DNA of 40,806 bases from Myxococcales bacterium (GTDB lineage Bacteria > Myxococcota_A > Polyangia > Haliangiales > Haliangiaceae), in assembly GCA_005779305.1 (NCBI GenBank), contig SXJR01000520.1:1-40806 (forward strand). The letters run 5' to 3'. Below the pieces are notes generated by a model that saw only the letters and a program-made list of their open reading frames with translations, was not told the origin of the DNA and ran no database searches. Shown piece after piece: positions 16,005 through 24,155 of the stretch (positions within the stretch are counted from its first letter, which is position 1; every line of letters begins with the position of its first letter). The position numbers were made by a program, and so were the translations under genes.

Positions 16005-18731
16005 CTAACGTAGCGTGGCGGCCCAGGCCTCGACCTGCGGACCCATCTTCGCCCGGTAGGCGATGCACTGGTCCATGCCCTCGATGGCCTGGGCGACCTC
16101 GCGGGCGCCGCCGGGCGTCTTGCCGAACTGCTCGGTGATGAAGCTCGCGACCTCGTCGCGGCGCGCCGGATCGCAGGCGTTGGCGAAGATGCCGGCGTAG
16201 GCGTTCGAGCCGGAGGACGTGACGCCCTCTCCCGGGATGCGATCGGAGAGCCGGGCGAGGTGGGCGCGGATCCACGCCTCGACCTGCCCGCGCTCGGGCT
16301 CGCGCCCGAACCGGTAGGGCAGCCACATCACCTCGCGCACGTCGACGCGATCGTCCAGGAGCAGCTCGAGCACCCTGCCCACCCGCACCGGATCGCGGGT
16401 GCCGGTGAGCGCATGGTGGAGCGTGCCGCGGTTGGTCCGCGCTTGCTCGACCAGTGCCGCCTCGAGCAGGCGATCGAAGGTCGCACCGTCGGCCCCGACG
16501 GCGACGTGCAGGATCCGGTCGCGCACCTCGCGATCGAGCTCCTTCCAGTTCCGGGCCAGCTTGACCGCGTCGGCGCGCAGCTTGCGGTCGCCGGCCTCGG
16601 CCACCAAGGGCACCAGCGCGCCGCGGCGCCGGTTCAGGTCGAGCGGCTCGCCGGCCTTGCGCAGCCAGCCCAGCCGGCGCGCCTCGGCGCCGAACTGCTT
16701 CACGATCCACCGGTCGAACGCGGCCATCCGCGCCGCGGGCACGAGCTGACGCTGGCTGGCGAAGCCGGCCGCGGTCTCGACGGCGGCCCGGTTGCCCTCG
16801 CGCATGAGGCGCGGCACCAAGCTCATGCCGACGCCGAAGTCGAGATCGCCAGCCTGGGTCATCGCGCTCAGATCGGACGCCATCACCAGGCGCTCCTGCG
16901 GCGTCATCCGCGACCAGCCGTAGCCGGTCGCCTGCGCCACCAGCGCCGGCGACATGCTGACGCGGTAGTGACCGACGCCGTCGGCGTTCGGCCACGTCCA
17001 CTTCGGGCACGTGGTCGAGTCGAGCGGCACCTCGGCGGTGGCGCCGGTCAACACCGTGCAGGTCTCGCCGCGCTTGCCGTCCTTGTCGTGCGCGACGCAG
17101 ATCGGGATCTGCCACGGCGAGCTCGCAACCGCCGGCACGGCCGAACCCGGCGGCAGGTAACGGGACTGCGCGATGGTGAGCGTCGGCGGCTTGCCGGCCT
17201 CGCAGCGCAGGTCGATGCGCAGGAGCGGCGCGCCCGGCTGATCGAGGTAGGTCGACGCGCCCGACAGGTCCTTGCCCACCTCCTTGCTCATCGCGGCGAG
17301 GAAATCAGCGGTGGTGGCGTTGCCGAAGGCGTGGGCCTTCAGGTAGGCGCGGATGCCGCGCTGGAAGGCCTCGGGCCCGACCCAGCGCTCGTACATGGTC
17401 ATGACCGCGCCGGCCTTGCCGTAGCTGATGCCGTCGAACACGTTGAGGATGTCGTCGGCGACGACGATGGGTTGGCGCACCGCGCGCGCGGTGGCCAGGC
17501 TGTCGGCGCCCAGCGCCCACTCGTGGATGTCGATCACCGAGAACACGTCATCGGGGCGGGGATCGATCGTGTGCATGATCCGGTACTCGATCCACGTGGC
17601 CAGTCCCTCGTTGAGCCAGATGTCATCCCACCAGGCCAGGGTGACCAGGTTGCCGAACCACATGTGCGCGAGCTCGTGGGCGGCGGCGCCGGCGATCGAG
17701 CGTCGATCCGACGGCGTCTCGGTCGCCGGGTCGAACAGCATGGCCTCGCCGACGCACGTCACCATGCCCGGGTTCTCCATGCACCCGAACCCGACGGTGA
17801 CCGGGATGGGCACGAAGTCGAGCTTGTCGTACGGGTACGGGAAGTCCATGTAGTCCTCGAGTAGCGCCAGGGCCCGGGGCACGACCTCGACCGCGGTGCG
17901 GGCATGGGCGAACTTGCCGCGGGGCGTGATGATGCGGATGGGCGCGCCGCCGCGGCTGCTGCCGGCAGGCGCGATCTCGAAGGGGCCGATGGCGAACGCG
18001 ACCAGGTACGTCGGCAGCGGCCGCGTGGGCGCGAAGGACACGCGCTTCCAGCCGGCCTCGGCCGCCGGCTCCTCGGCGACCTGGAGGGTGTTGGAGATCG
18101 CGGTGAGCGCCGCCGGCACCTCGAGGGTGAGGGTCCACGGCGTCTTGCGATCGGGCTCGTCGAAGCACGGGAAGACCCGGCGGGCGTAGATCGCCTCGAG
18201 CTGGGTGAAGGCGTACCAGTCACCCTCGTCGAGCTGACGGAACAATCCGGTCGAGCCCTTGGTCTCCTGCTTGCCGCGGTACCGGATCTCGAGGATCCAG
18301 GTGCCCGAGAGCGCGCGCGGGGCCTTGAAGCCGATCAGGTCCTCGCCCTGCTTGGCGGCGGTGAGCGCGACCCGTTCGTCGCCGAAGCGCGCCGAGGCCT
18401 CGTCGATCTCGAGCTCGTGGCCCTGCATCCAGATCGTCGCCGTGGGCTCGGTGATGCGCACGTCGATCGCGATCGATCCGGAAAACGTCTCCTGGGCCGG
18501 ATCGGCGCGCACGGTCGCGCGATAGGCCAGTGGCTCGACGTTGCGCGACAGCCGCAGGCTCGGCGCCGGGTCGGCGGGCGCCGTCGTCGACGCCGCGCCG
18601 CTGCCGGTGGGTGCCGGTGGGCCGGGTGGTGGGGCCGGTTTCGGCGACGTGCCGCCGCAGGCGGCGCCGAGGACCAGCGCCACGGCGAGGGAGGCAGTGA
18701 CGGCGTGGAAGACGAGATCGAGGCGCTTCAC
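16005..18731 (-). CDS. M1 family metallo-aminopeptidase, lipoprotein
   Basis: The 908-aa product belongs to the M1 (aminopeptidase N) family, zinc enzymes that remove N-terminal residues from peptides. The substrate-binding motif appears as GCMENPG (316-322; usually GAMEN), and the zinc site as HELAHMWFGNLVTLAWWDD (from 352) followed by Glu375 in the LNEG segment, the standard HExxH-x18-E. A lipobox (LGAAC, Cys25) after a hydrophobic N-terminus predicts an outer- or inner-membrane lipoprotein facing the periplasm, with a Pro/Gly/Ala-rich linker to ~60. The C-terminal half is the helical ERAP1-like region. Ala-to-Cys in GxMEN is a tolerated variant. The gene ends 7 bp before a 30-bp repeat and is preceded by the cysteine-repeat gene on the same strand. 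Confidence 0.92.
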   Translation of the reverse strand: MKRLDLVFHAVTASLAVALVLGAACGGTSPKPAPPPGPPAPTGSGAASTTAPADPAPSLRLSRNVEPLAYRATVRADPAQETFSGSIAIDVRITEPTATIWMQGHELEIDEASARFGDERVALTAAKQGEDLIGFKAPRALSGTWILEIRYRGKQETKGSTGLFRQLDEGDWYAFTQLEAIYARRVFPCFDEPDRKTPWTLTLEVPAALTAISNTLQVAEEPAAEAGWKRVSFAPTRPLPTYLVAFAIGPFEIAPAGSSRGGAPIRIITPRGKFAHARTAVEVVPRALALLEDYMDFPYPYDKLDFVPIPVTVGFGCMENPGMVTCVGEAMLFDPATETPSDRRSIAGAAAHELAHMWFGNLVTLAWWDDIWLNEGLATWIEYRIMHTIDPRPDDVFSVIDIHEWALGADSLATARAVRQPIVVADDILNVFDGISYGKAGAVMTMYERWVGPEAFQRGIRAYLKAHAFGNATTADFLAAMSKEVGKDLSGASTYLDQPGAPLLRIDLRCEAGKPPTLTIAQSRYLPPGSAVPAVASSPWQIPICVAHDKDGKRGETCTVLTGATAEVPLDSTTCPKWTWPNADGVGHYRVSMSPALVAQATGYGWSRMTPQERLVMASDLSAMTQAGDLDFGVGMSLVPRLMREGNRAAVETAAGFASQRQLVPAARMAAFDRWIVKQFGAEARRLGWLRKAGEPLDLNRRRGALVPLVAEAGDRKLRADAVKLARNWKELDREVRDRILHVAVGADGATFDRLLEAALVEQARTNRGTLHHALTGTRDPVRVGRVLELLLDDRVDVREVMWLPYRFGREPERGQVEAWIRAHLARLSDRIPGEGVTSSGSNAYAGIFANACDPARRDEVASFITEQFGKTPGGAREVAQAIEGMDQCIAYRAKMGPQVEAWAATLR

Positions 18732-18819
18732 GACGCGAGCCTACACCTCCAGCGCCAGTTTCATTCAAGGCGGCAGCCGGCCGGTGCCGGCATCTCCTGG
18801 CAGCCGTCGAGCGAGAACC

Positions 18820-19710
18820 TCAGGGCGGGCAGGCGAGGCCGACCTGGAACTGCGCCGTGGTGTTCACGTCCGAGTCGACGATGATCAAGTAGCGGGCGCC
18901 GTTGACGGCGGTGAACGGCGTCCCGGCGCGCCCGGCGGCCAGGCATACGCCCGGGCCGCAGGCCGGCAGGACCTCGGTGACGATCACGTCCAGCGTGGCC
19001 GTGCCCTCGAGCCACACGTTCACCGTACCACTGCGATCCGCCACCCACTCGTAGACCACCTCGGCGCCGCTCTTGTTCTCGTCGACGAGGCAGCTGTACG
19101 TGTCGATCACGTCGGTCGCCATCGGCGAGGCCGTGTTGCCGTTCTGGCCCAGCCCGCCGCAGCCGAGGGTGCGGATGCCGCACGTGCCGGCGCTCTCGGT
19201 CTGGCAGGTCGCCGAGCAGCCGTCGCCGCTGTCGGTGTCGCCGTCGTCGCACTGCTCGCCGAGATGGGTCTGGACGATGCCGTCGCCACACGCCGACGGC
19301 AGCTCGATGGCGCACTGCGCCGAGCAGCCATCGCCGCCCGCGCTGTTACCGTCGTCGCAGCCCTCGACCAGCGGGTTGCGCCATCCGTCACCGCAGACGA
19401 CGGACGTGCAGTTGCCGTCACATGTGGCGGTCTCAGTCCCGGTGTCACACTGCTCGCCCGCCGCTTCGTCGACGACGCCGTTGCCGCACGTCACGGGAAC
19501 CTCGCGACAGAACGAGTCGCACCCGTCGCCGTTGGTGGTGTTGCCATCGTCGCACTGCTCCTGCCCGGCGAGGTTGCCGTCACCGCAGACCGCGGAGAGG
19601 CACTCGGTGTCTTCAGGCGCGCAGTCGGCGCCCGGGTCGGCACAGGCGGCGAGGGTCGCGGACATACAGAGCGCAAAGATGGTCGTGATCGTGTTCAGTG
19701 AGCGGGTCAT
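18820..19710 (-). CDS. Secreted protein with myxobacterial cysteine-rich (DUF4215-like) repeats
   Basis: The frame is open to 19758, but ATG 19710 starts a lipoprotein-type signal peptide (MTRSLNTITTIFALCMSA, lipobox LAAC), giving 296 aa. The mature part contains at least four repeats of the form CGDG-x-x-x-x-x-E-x-CDDGN-x-x-x-GDGCSxxC, typical of DUF4215 / myxobacterial Cys-rich repeats, followed by a ~100-residue beta-rich domain (YEWVADRSGTVNVWLEGTAT, AVNGARYLIIVDSD) that resembles a pre-peptidase C-terminal fold. Such proteins are displayed on or released from the cell surface; their partners are unknown. An 88-bp gap separates its end from the M1 peptidase start. Confidence 0.88.
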   Translation of the reverse strand: MTRSLNTITTIFALCMSATLAACADPGADCAPEDTECLSAVCGDGNLAGQEQCDDGNTTNGDGCDSFCREVPVTCGNGVVDEAAGEQCDTGTETATCDGNCTSVVCGDGWRNPLVEGCDDGNSAGGDGCSAQCAIELPSACGDGIVQTHLGEQCDDGDTDSGDGCSATCQTESAGTCGIRTLGCGGLGQNGNTASPMATDVIDTYSCLVDENKSGAEVVYEWVADRSGTVNVWLEGTATLDVIVTEVLPACGPGVCLAAGRAGTPFTAVNGARYLIIVDSDVNTTAQFQVGLACPP

Positions 19711-19770
19711 GGGCGGCCTCCGTGAGAAGTCGCGAATTGCAGGGCGCGTGCCGGGCAATCAGACCCAATG

Positions 19771-19828
19771 CGGTCAGATGGCGCGGTGGAGCCAGACCGT
19801 CCTGGACGCTCGGGCTCTTGTCTGACCG
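19771..19828. repeat. Widely spaced inverted repeat
   Basis: CGGTCAGA (19771-19778) is the inverse of TCTGACCG (19821-19828); the right arm is the end of the 30-bp repeat copy 2. With a 42-base loop it may form a weak structure in the spacer between the histidine kinase and the cysteine-repeat gene. The pairing could be coincidental. Confidence 0.3.
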
Positions 19829-19830
19829 GC
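19801..19830. repeat. 30-bp repeated element, copy 2
   Basis: This is the second copy of the element at 15968-15997, with mismatches at positions 12, 18 and 20 of 30. It lies 7 bp beyond the TAG stop of the minus-strand histidine kinase gene, the same spacing as copy 1. Confidence 0.6.
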
Positions 19831-19837
19831 GTCGGCG

Positions 19838-21577
19838 CTAGACCCGCGACGCCAGCAGGAGCTGCCCCGGCTTGAGCGGCAACTCGACCACCAGCCGCGC
19901 ACCACCGCCGCCGGGGACCTCGCCGACCATGATGCGTCCGCCATGATCGCTCACGATGCGGTGCACGATCGCCAGGCCCAGCCCGGTGCCGCCCTTGCCC
20001 TGCTTGGTCGTGAAGTAGGGCGTGAACACGCGATCGCGGATGTCACTGGGCACGCCCGGACCGTTGTCCTCGACAGTGAGCTCGACCCGGTCGCCGTTCT
20101 CGCCCTTGCGCGTGGTCACCACGATCTTCCCATCCTCGCGTCCGGCGATCGCGTCGCGCGCGTTCTCGACCAGGTTCAGCAAGACCTGCGTCATCTGGCC
20201 CTTGTCGACCTCGAGGGTCGGCAGGCCCTCGCCCAGGCGCCGCTCGACCGGCGTGGCGCCCTCGTACAGCGCCAGGGCGCCGGCGACCACCTCGTTGATG
20301 TCGGTCGGCATGGGCGCCGGTTTGGGCAGGCGGGCGAAGTCGGAGAACTCGCTGACGATGCGCTTGAGCCGCTCGACCTCTTCGAGCACGGTCGCGGTCG
20401 ACTCCTCGAGGATCTCGCCGAACGACGGGTGCTGCTTGCGCCAGACCTTGCGCAGCGTGTCCATCGCCATCTGGATCGGCGTGAGCGGGTTCTTGATCTC
20501 GTGGGCCAGCCGCCGCGCGATCTCCTGCCAGGCCGCGATGCGCTCGGCGATCACCAGCCGCTCGCCGGCCGAGCGCAGGTCTTCCATCATCAGGTTGAAG
20601 GCCCGACCCACCTGCCCGATCTCGTCCTTGCTGGTCATGGGCACGCGGTGATCGAGATCGCCCTTGGCAGCGGCCTGGGCGCCGGTGACCAGCAGGTCGA
20701 GGCCGCGGGTGATGCGGCGGGCGACCAGGGCGCCCAGGAGGATGGTGAGGAACAGCGCGGCCGCCGCCATCACCGCCGCCACCAGGGTCACCTCGTCGAG
20801 CAGCGCGGCCAGGTTGCGATCCCACACCGCTACCTCGAGCCAGGCCACGGCCTCGCCGTCCGGCCCGGTGAGCGCGATGCGCAAGGGCGGCGTGCCCAGC
20901 CCGGCCCAGCTCGTGCTGGGCGGGATCAGCTCGCGGCCGTCCGAAGCCGCCACCAGGCGTGCGTCGATCTGTCCGGGTCGCCGGACACTCTCGGCGAGAT
21001 CGGCGTCGAGCTGACGGCCGACCAGGACGTGGACCTCGTGCCCGCCGTCGCGCGCCGAGCGCGCCGCCTCGACCACCAGGATGCTGGCCATGGTCCGAGG
21101 CCCCACCACCTTCTCGAAGCGGTAGACCGCGCCGCCGCCGTCGCGACGGGCGAGCTGGCGCGGCTCGCGGGCTCGCTCGCCGACCAGTCCGCGATCGTGG
21201 GCGGCGCTGAGGATGCGATCGTCGGCGCCGGTCACGGTCAGCACGTGGAGGCCGAGCCCGCTCATCTCCTGCGACGACCAGTCGCGCAGCCGCAGCGTGG
21301 CCTTGGCGTCGAGCTGGCCGTTGCCGTTGATGAGATCGCTCAAGAGCGTGCCGATGAACGGGTGGTTCTTGCTGGCCAGGGCCTGGGCCGCGGTCACCAC
21401 CTGGGCCTCGCGCCGGGTCAGCTCGTGGCGCATCGCCGCCTCCGCCGCCGACCGGCTGCGCAGGTAGTCGTTGCGGAAGCTGCGGGCGACGACCTCGCGC
21501 GTGACCAGCGCCGCCACCGCGATCGGCACCAGGGCCGCCAGCGCGAACCAGAGGGCGAACCGGCCGCGCAGCCTCAT
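19838..21577 (-). CDS. NtrY-like membrane sensor histidine kinase
   Basis: The reading frame runs far upstream, but the ATG at 21577 overlaps the stop of the solute-binding-protein gene as ATGA and begins a membrane helix, so it is the start; the product is 579 aa. Layout: transmembrane helix (~8-26), periplasmic sensor (~30-265), second helix (~270-292), HAMP (~289-341), and a HisKA domain with RRLAHEIKNPLTPI whose phosphoacceptor is His359. The ATPase domain follows with N box (NLVENARDA), G1 (DNGPGVP) and F/G2 (YFTTKQGKGGTGLGLA). The N-terminal and kinase parts match NtrY-type kinases. No response regulator is encoded nearby, so its partner lies elsewhere. It is the last gene of a four-gene overlapping operon. 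Confidence 0.92.
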   Translation of the reverse strand: MRLRGRFALWFALAALVPIAVAALVTREVVARSFRNDYLRSRSAAEAAMRHELTRREAQVVTAAQALASKNHPFIGTLLSDLINGNGQLDAKATLRLRDWSSQEMSGLGLHVLTVTGADDRILSAAHDRGLVGERAREPRQLARRDGGGAVYRFEKVVGPRTMASILVVEAARSARDGGHEVHVLVGRQLDADLAESVRRPGQIDARLVAASDGRELIPPSTSWAGLGTPPLRIALTGPDGEAVAWLEVAVWDRNLAALLDEVTLVAAVMAAAALFLTILLGALVARRITRGLDLLVTGAQAAAKGDLDHRVPMTSKDEIGQVGRAFNLMMEDLRSAGERLVIAERIAAWQEIARRLAHEIKNPLTPIQMAMDTLRKVWRKQHPSFGEILEESTATVLEEVERLKRIVSEFSDFARLPKPAPMPTDINEVVAGALALYEGATPVERRLGEGLPTLEVDKGQMTQVLLNLVENARDAIAGREDGKIVVTTRKGENGDRVELTVEDNGPGVPSDIRDRVFTPYFTTKQGKGGTGLGLAIVHRIVSDHGGRIMVGEVPGGGGARLVVELPLKPGQLLLASRV

Positions 21578-23067
21578 CGCGAGGGCCACACGAACAGCTC
21601 GGCCACGCCGAGGCGAGCGCTGCCGTCGAACCAGGCACCGCGCAGGTCGGCACGGTGATGGAGGCGCACGGCCCGATGATAGAGCGGGATGATGGGCAAG
21701 CGCGCGGCGAAGGTCTCGCGCATGTGCACGCCGGTGATCGCGCCGCCGGCCAGCTTGTCGGCGCTGGCGCGATCGCCGGCGAAGGCGAAGGCCTGGGCGT
21801 AGATCATGGCCGGCGTGGCCAGCTCGGCGCTGGCCTGGCCGATGTAGAGATCGCAGGCCCCGCTCGACACCCGGCGGGCCAGGTCGCCGGCGCTGACCGC
21901 GGTGATGGTGGCGCGGGCGCCGAGCTTGTCGAGGGCGCGCACCACCCGCGAGGCGACCTCGCGATCGTCGGGCCGGCTGTCGGCGACGAGGATCTCGAGG
22001 ACCAGCGCGCCGATGCGGTCCTTCTTGAGCGAGCGCACGCGGCCGGCGGCGCGGGCCAGCGCGGTCTCGGCCTCGGCCAGGCGCGGATCGGCGGCGGCAG
22101 CGGACAGGGCCGGGCCGCCCAGATCGACCGGGACCGGATCGGCGGCGGGAACCGCGCGCTCGCCAGTGCCGACGGTGGCGAGGCCGCCGCGGGCCAGGGC
22201 CCGATCGAGGGCGACGCGGAAATCGAGGTCGGCGAGCACGTCGGCGTGAGCCTGGCCGAAGCCGACGAAGACCAGGAGCGTGGCCGGACTCTCGAGCTCG
22301 GTGGTCGGGTGCTTGGGGCTGCCGCCGGCGAAGCGGGTGGCGCCGCGCAGGGACCAGTGGGCGCCGCCGGTCTCGTAGAGCTGGGCCTCGTCGTCGGCGG
22401 CGTCGAACCAGCGCAGGGTCAGCTTGTCGAGGTACGGCCGACCGGCGGTGTGGCCCTCCCAGAACTCGAGCTCGAGGCGATCCTTCTTGCGGCCGGTGAA
22501 GCGGAAGGGCCCGGCGCCGACCGGGCCGTCCTTCTTGGGGGCGAGGCCGCGCGGCGTGATCGCAGTCCACGGCGTGGCCAGCAGGCGGGCCAGGTCCTTG
22601 CGCGGCGACGACAGCGTGAGCACGACGGCGTCGCCGTCGACGGTGACGTCGGTGACCGAGACCAGGAGCCAGCCCGCGGCCTGGCTGGCGCGCACGCGGG
22701 CGAGCGTGGCCACCACGTCGACGGCGGTGAGCGACGAGCCGTCCTGGAAGTGCAGGCCGGGCCGCAGCGCGATGCGCGCGCGATCTTGCTCGATCTCGGG
22801 CAGGGCCGCGGCCAGCTGTGGGTAGACCACGCCGTCGCTGCCGACCTCGTAGAGCGTCTCGAACAGGAGGCCGACCACGGCGGCGTCGGCGTGGCTGCGT
22901 ACCGCGACCGGGTCGATCGTGGTCGGCTCGCCGAGCAGCGTGCCCACCGCGCCACCTCCGTAGCGCGGACGTGACTCGCCCAGCGCCGCCGGCGGTCGCG
23001 GCCCGACGAACGAGCCCAGCGCGCACACCGCACACACCACCGCGGCGCCGCTCAGTCGAGCAGCCAT
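21574..23067 (-). CDS. Family 5 (peptide/nickel-type) ABC solute-binding protein
   Basis: The 497-aa product has an N-terminal signal peptide (MAARLSGAAVVCAVCALGSF) and the SBP_bac_5 pattern: an early GGAVGTLLGEPTTIDP, then LLFETLYEVGSDGVVYPQLA, LRPGLHFQDGSSLTAVDVVA and YIGQASAELATP. Family members bind peptides, nickel or sugars in the periplasm and hand them to an ABC permease. No permease or ATPase is present here; instead the gene overlaps a histidine kinase, which suggests it may act as a ligand receptor for that kinase. The start overlaps the end of the FG-GAP gene by 16 bases. The ligand is unknown. Confidence 0.85.
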   Translation of the reverse strand: MAARLSGAAVVCAVCALGSFVGPRPPAALGESRPRYGGGAVGTLLGEPTTIDPVAVRSHADAAVVGLLFETLYEVGSDGVVYPQLAAALPEIEQDRARIALRPGLHFQDGSSLTAVDVVATLARVRASQAAGWLLVSVTDVTVDGDAVVLTLSSPRKDLARLLATPWTAITPRGLAPKKDGPVGAGPFRFTGRKKDRLELEFWEGHTAGRPYLDKLTLRWFDAADDEAQLYETGGAHWSLRGATRFAGGSPKHPTTELESPATLLVFVGFGQAHADVLADLDFRVALDRALARGGLATVGTGERAVPAADPVPVDLGGPALSAAAADPRLAEAETALARAAGRVRSLKKDRIGALVLEILVADSRPDDREVASRVVRALDKLGARATITAVSAGDLARRVSSGACDLYIGQASAELATPAMIYAQAFAFAGDRASADKLAGGAITGVHMRETFAARLPIIPLYHRAVRLHHRADLRGAWFDGSARLGVAELFVWPSR

Positions 23068-24155
23068 ATGTCCACCTTGCGGGCGCCCATCAATCGTACG
23101 GCCGCGAACACCTCACGATCACCGTCGCCGTCGACGTCGCCCGAGACCAGGCCCACCACCCCGCCGGAGAAGCCGCGCCGGAACACCGGCTTCTTGCCGA
23201 CCCCGCCCTCGCCCAGGTTCCACACCACCACCGCGTCGGCGTCGCCGGGCGCGCCGGCGCCCGACGTGATCAGCTCGATCGTGCCGTCGTGGTCGACGTC
23301 GTCGAGCTCGAGGGCCACGCCGACGCCCTCGACCCGCAGCTCGCGGTGCGGCGTGCACGACGCATCGCGCGCCGCGCAGCGGGTCTCGAGCGCCACCGTC
23401 ACGCCGCCGCCGAGTTCGACGGTGGCCTGGGCCCGCAGCGCGCGCCCGGCCCGATCGACGACGTCGTCCCGACAGCGCGCGGTATAGAAGCCGATCGACG
23501 GGTCTTTCACATCGGCGCCGCCGGGCCCCCCGGCGAAGTAGTTGCGCCCCGGCACCAGGTCGGCGGCGACGTCGGCGCACAGCGGGAACGCCAGCACCGA
23601 GCCGACCTCGCGCAGCGTCTTGCCTTCGAGCACCCAGCGCCCGCCGCGGCCGCGGGTCGAGGCCCGGGCCCGGATCTCCGACGGCGCGCCGGCGGCGTGG
23701 GCGATGACGACGGTGCCGACCGCGTCACGCGGACGGATCGACGCCGGGTCGGACGGCAGCGCGGCGCGGGCCACCTCGGCGAGGCCGCGCGCGGCCGGCC
23801 GCAGCACCACCACGTGGCGCTCGGTCAGCGCCACCACCTCGGCCTGGTTGTCGCCGTCGAGATCGCCGGCAGCCAGAGCCAGGAGCGGCGCGCCCAGATC
23901 CAGCGACGCGACCCGACGCGCCTTCCACTTCACCGGCACCGGCACCGGCGGCCGCGGCGGCGGTTCGCGCTCGGCGCTGGCGGCGTCGAACGCCTCGGCG
24001 ACGACCCGCCACAACGCGCCTGGACCGCCGCCGCCGTCGGGCGCGGGCGTCGGCACAAACGGCGACGGCGGCCGCGACGCCGCGACGTCGCCAGGCACCA
24101 GGCACCAGGCAACAGGCACCAGGCACCAGGCAACGGTCAGCGGGGTTCGAGTCAC
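23052..24155 (-). CDS. Secreted FG-GAP/VCBS-like protein with tandem-repeat signal peptide
   Basis: The 367-aa product starts at GTG 24155, overlapping the stop of the penicillin-binding protein as GTGA. Its signal peptide contains two identical heptads (VAWCLVP twice), encoded by a perfect 21-bp duplication. The mature part carries FG-GAP/VCBS calcium-loop motifs: DLDGDNQAEVV, DVDHDGTIELI and DVDGDGDREVF, a layout used in beta-propeller surface proteins. A Pro-rich stretch precedes them. It is predicted to be exported. The gene lies between the cell-wall synthase and the solute-binding protein in a fully overlapped operon. Slippage in the repeat would shift the frame (see the repeat entry). 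Confidence 0.75.
   Translation of the reverse strand: MTRTPLTVAWCLVPVAWCLVPGDVAASRPPSPFVPTPAPDGGGGPGALWRVVAEAFDAASAEREPPPRPPVPVPVKWKARRVASLDLGAPLLALAAGDLDGDNQAEVVALTERHVVVLRPAARGLAEVARAALPSDPASIRPRDAVGTVVIAHAAGAPSEIRARASTRGRGGRWVLEGKTLREVGSVLAFPLCADVAADLVPGRNYFAGGPGGADVKDPSIGFYTARCRDDVVDRAGRALRAQATVELGGGVTVALETRCAARDASCTPHRELRVEGVGVALELDDVDHDGTIELITSGAGAPGDADAVVVWNLGEGGVGKKPVFRRGFSGGVVGLVSGDVDGDGDREVFAAVRLMGARKVDIWLLD
24092..24133. repeat. Heptanucleotide tandem repeat (6 copies; 21-bp unit twice) inside signal-peptide codons
   Basis: The sequence is CAGGCAC, CAGGCAC, CAGGCAA, then the same three units again: two perfect 21-bp copies, or six near-identical 7-mers. It lies in the first 25 codons of the FG-GAP-like gene. 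Because 7 is not a multiple of 3, gain or loss of one 7-mer would frameshift the gene, whereas gain or loss of 21 bp would keep frame. Confidence 0.9.

Noticed and set aside
19838..23035. One 1065-aa reading frame covering the kinase and much of the solute-binding gene region
   Set aside because: Only the part from ATG 21577 encodes the histidine kinase; the upstream ~485 codons are arginine-rich shadow of the solute-binding protein gene in another frame.
24092..24133. CRISPR-like repeat
   Set aside because: The units are contiguous with no spacers and lie inside a coding region; it is a simple tandem repeat.
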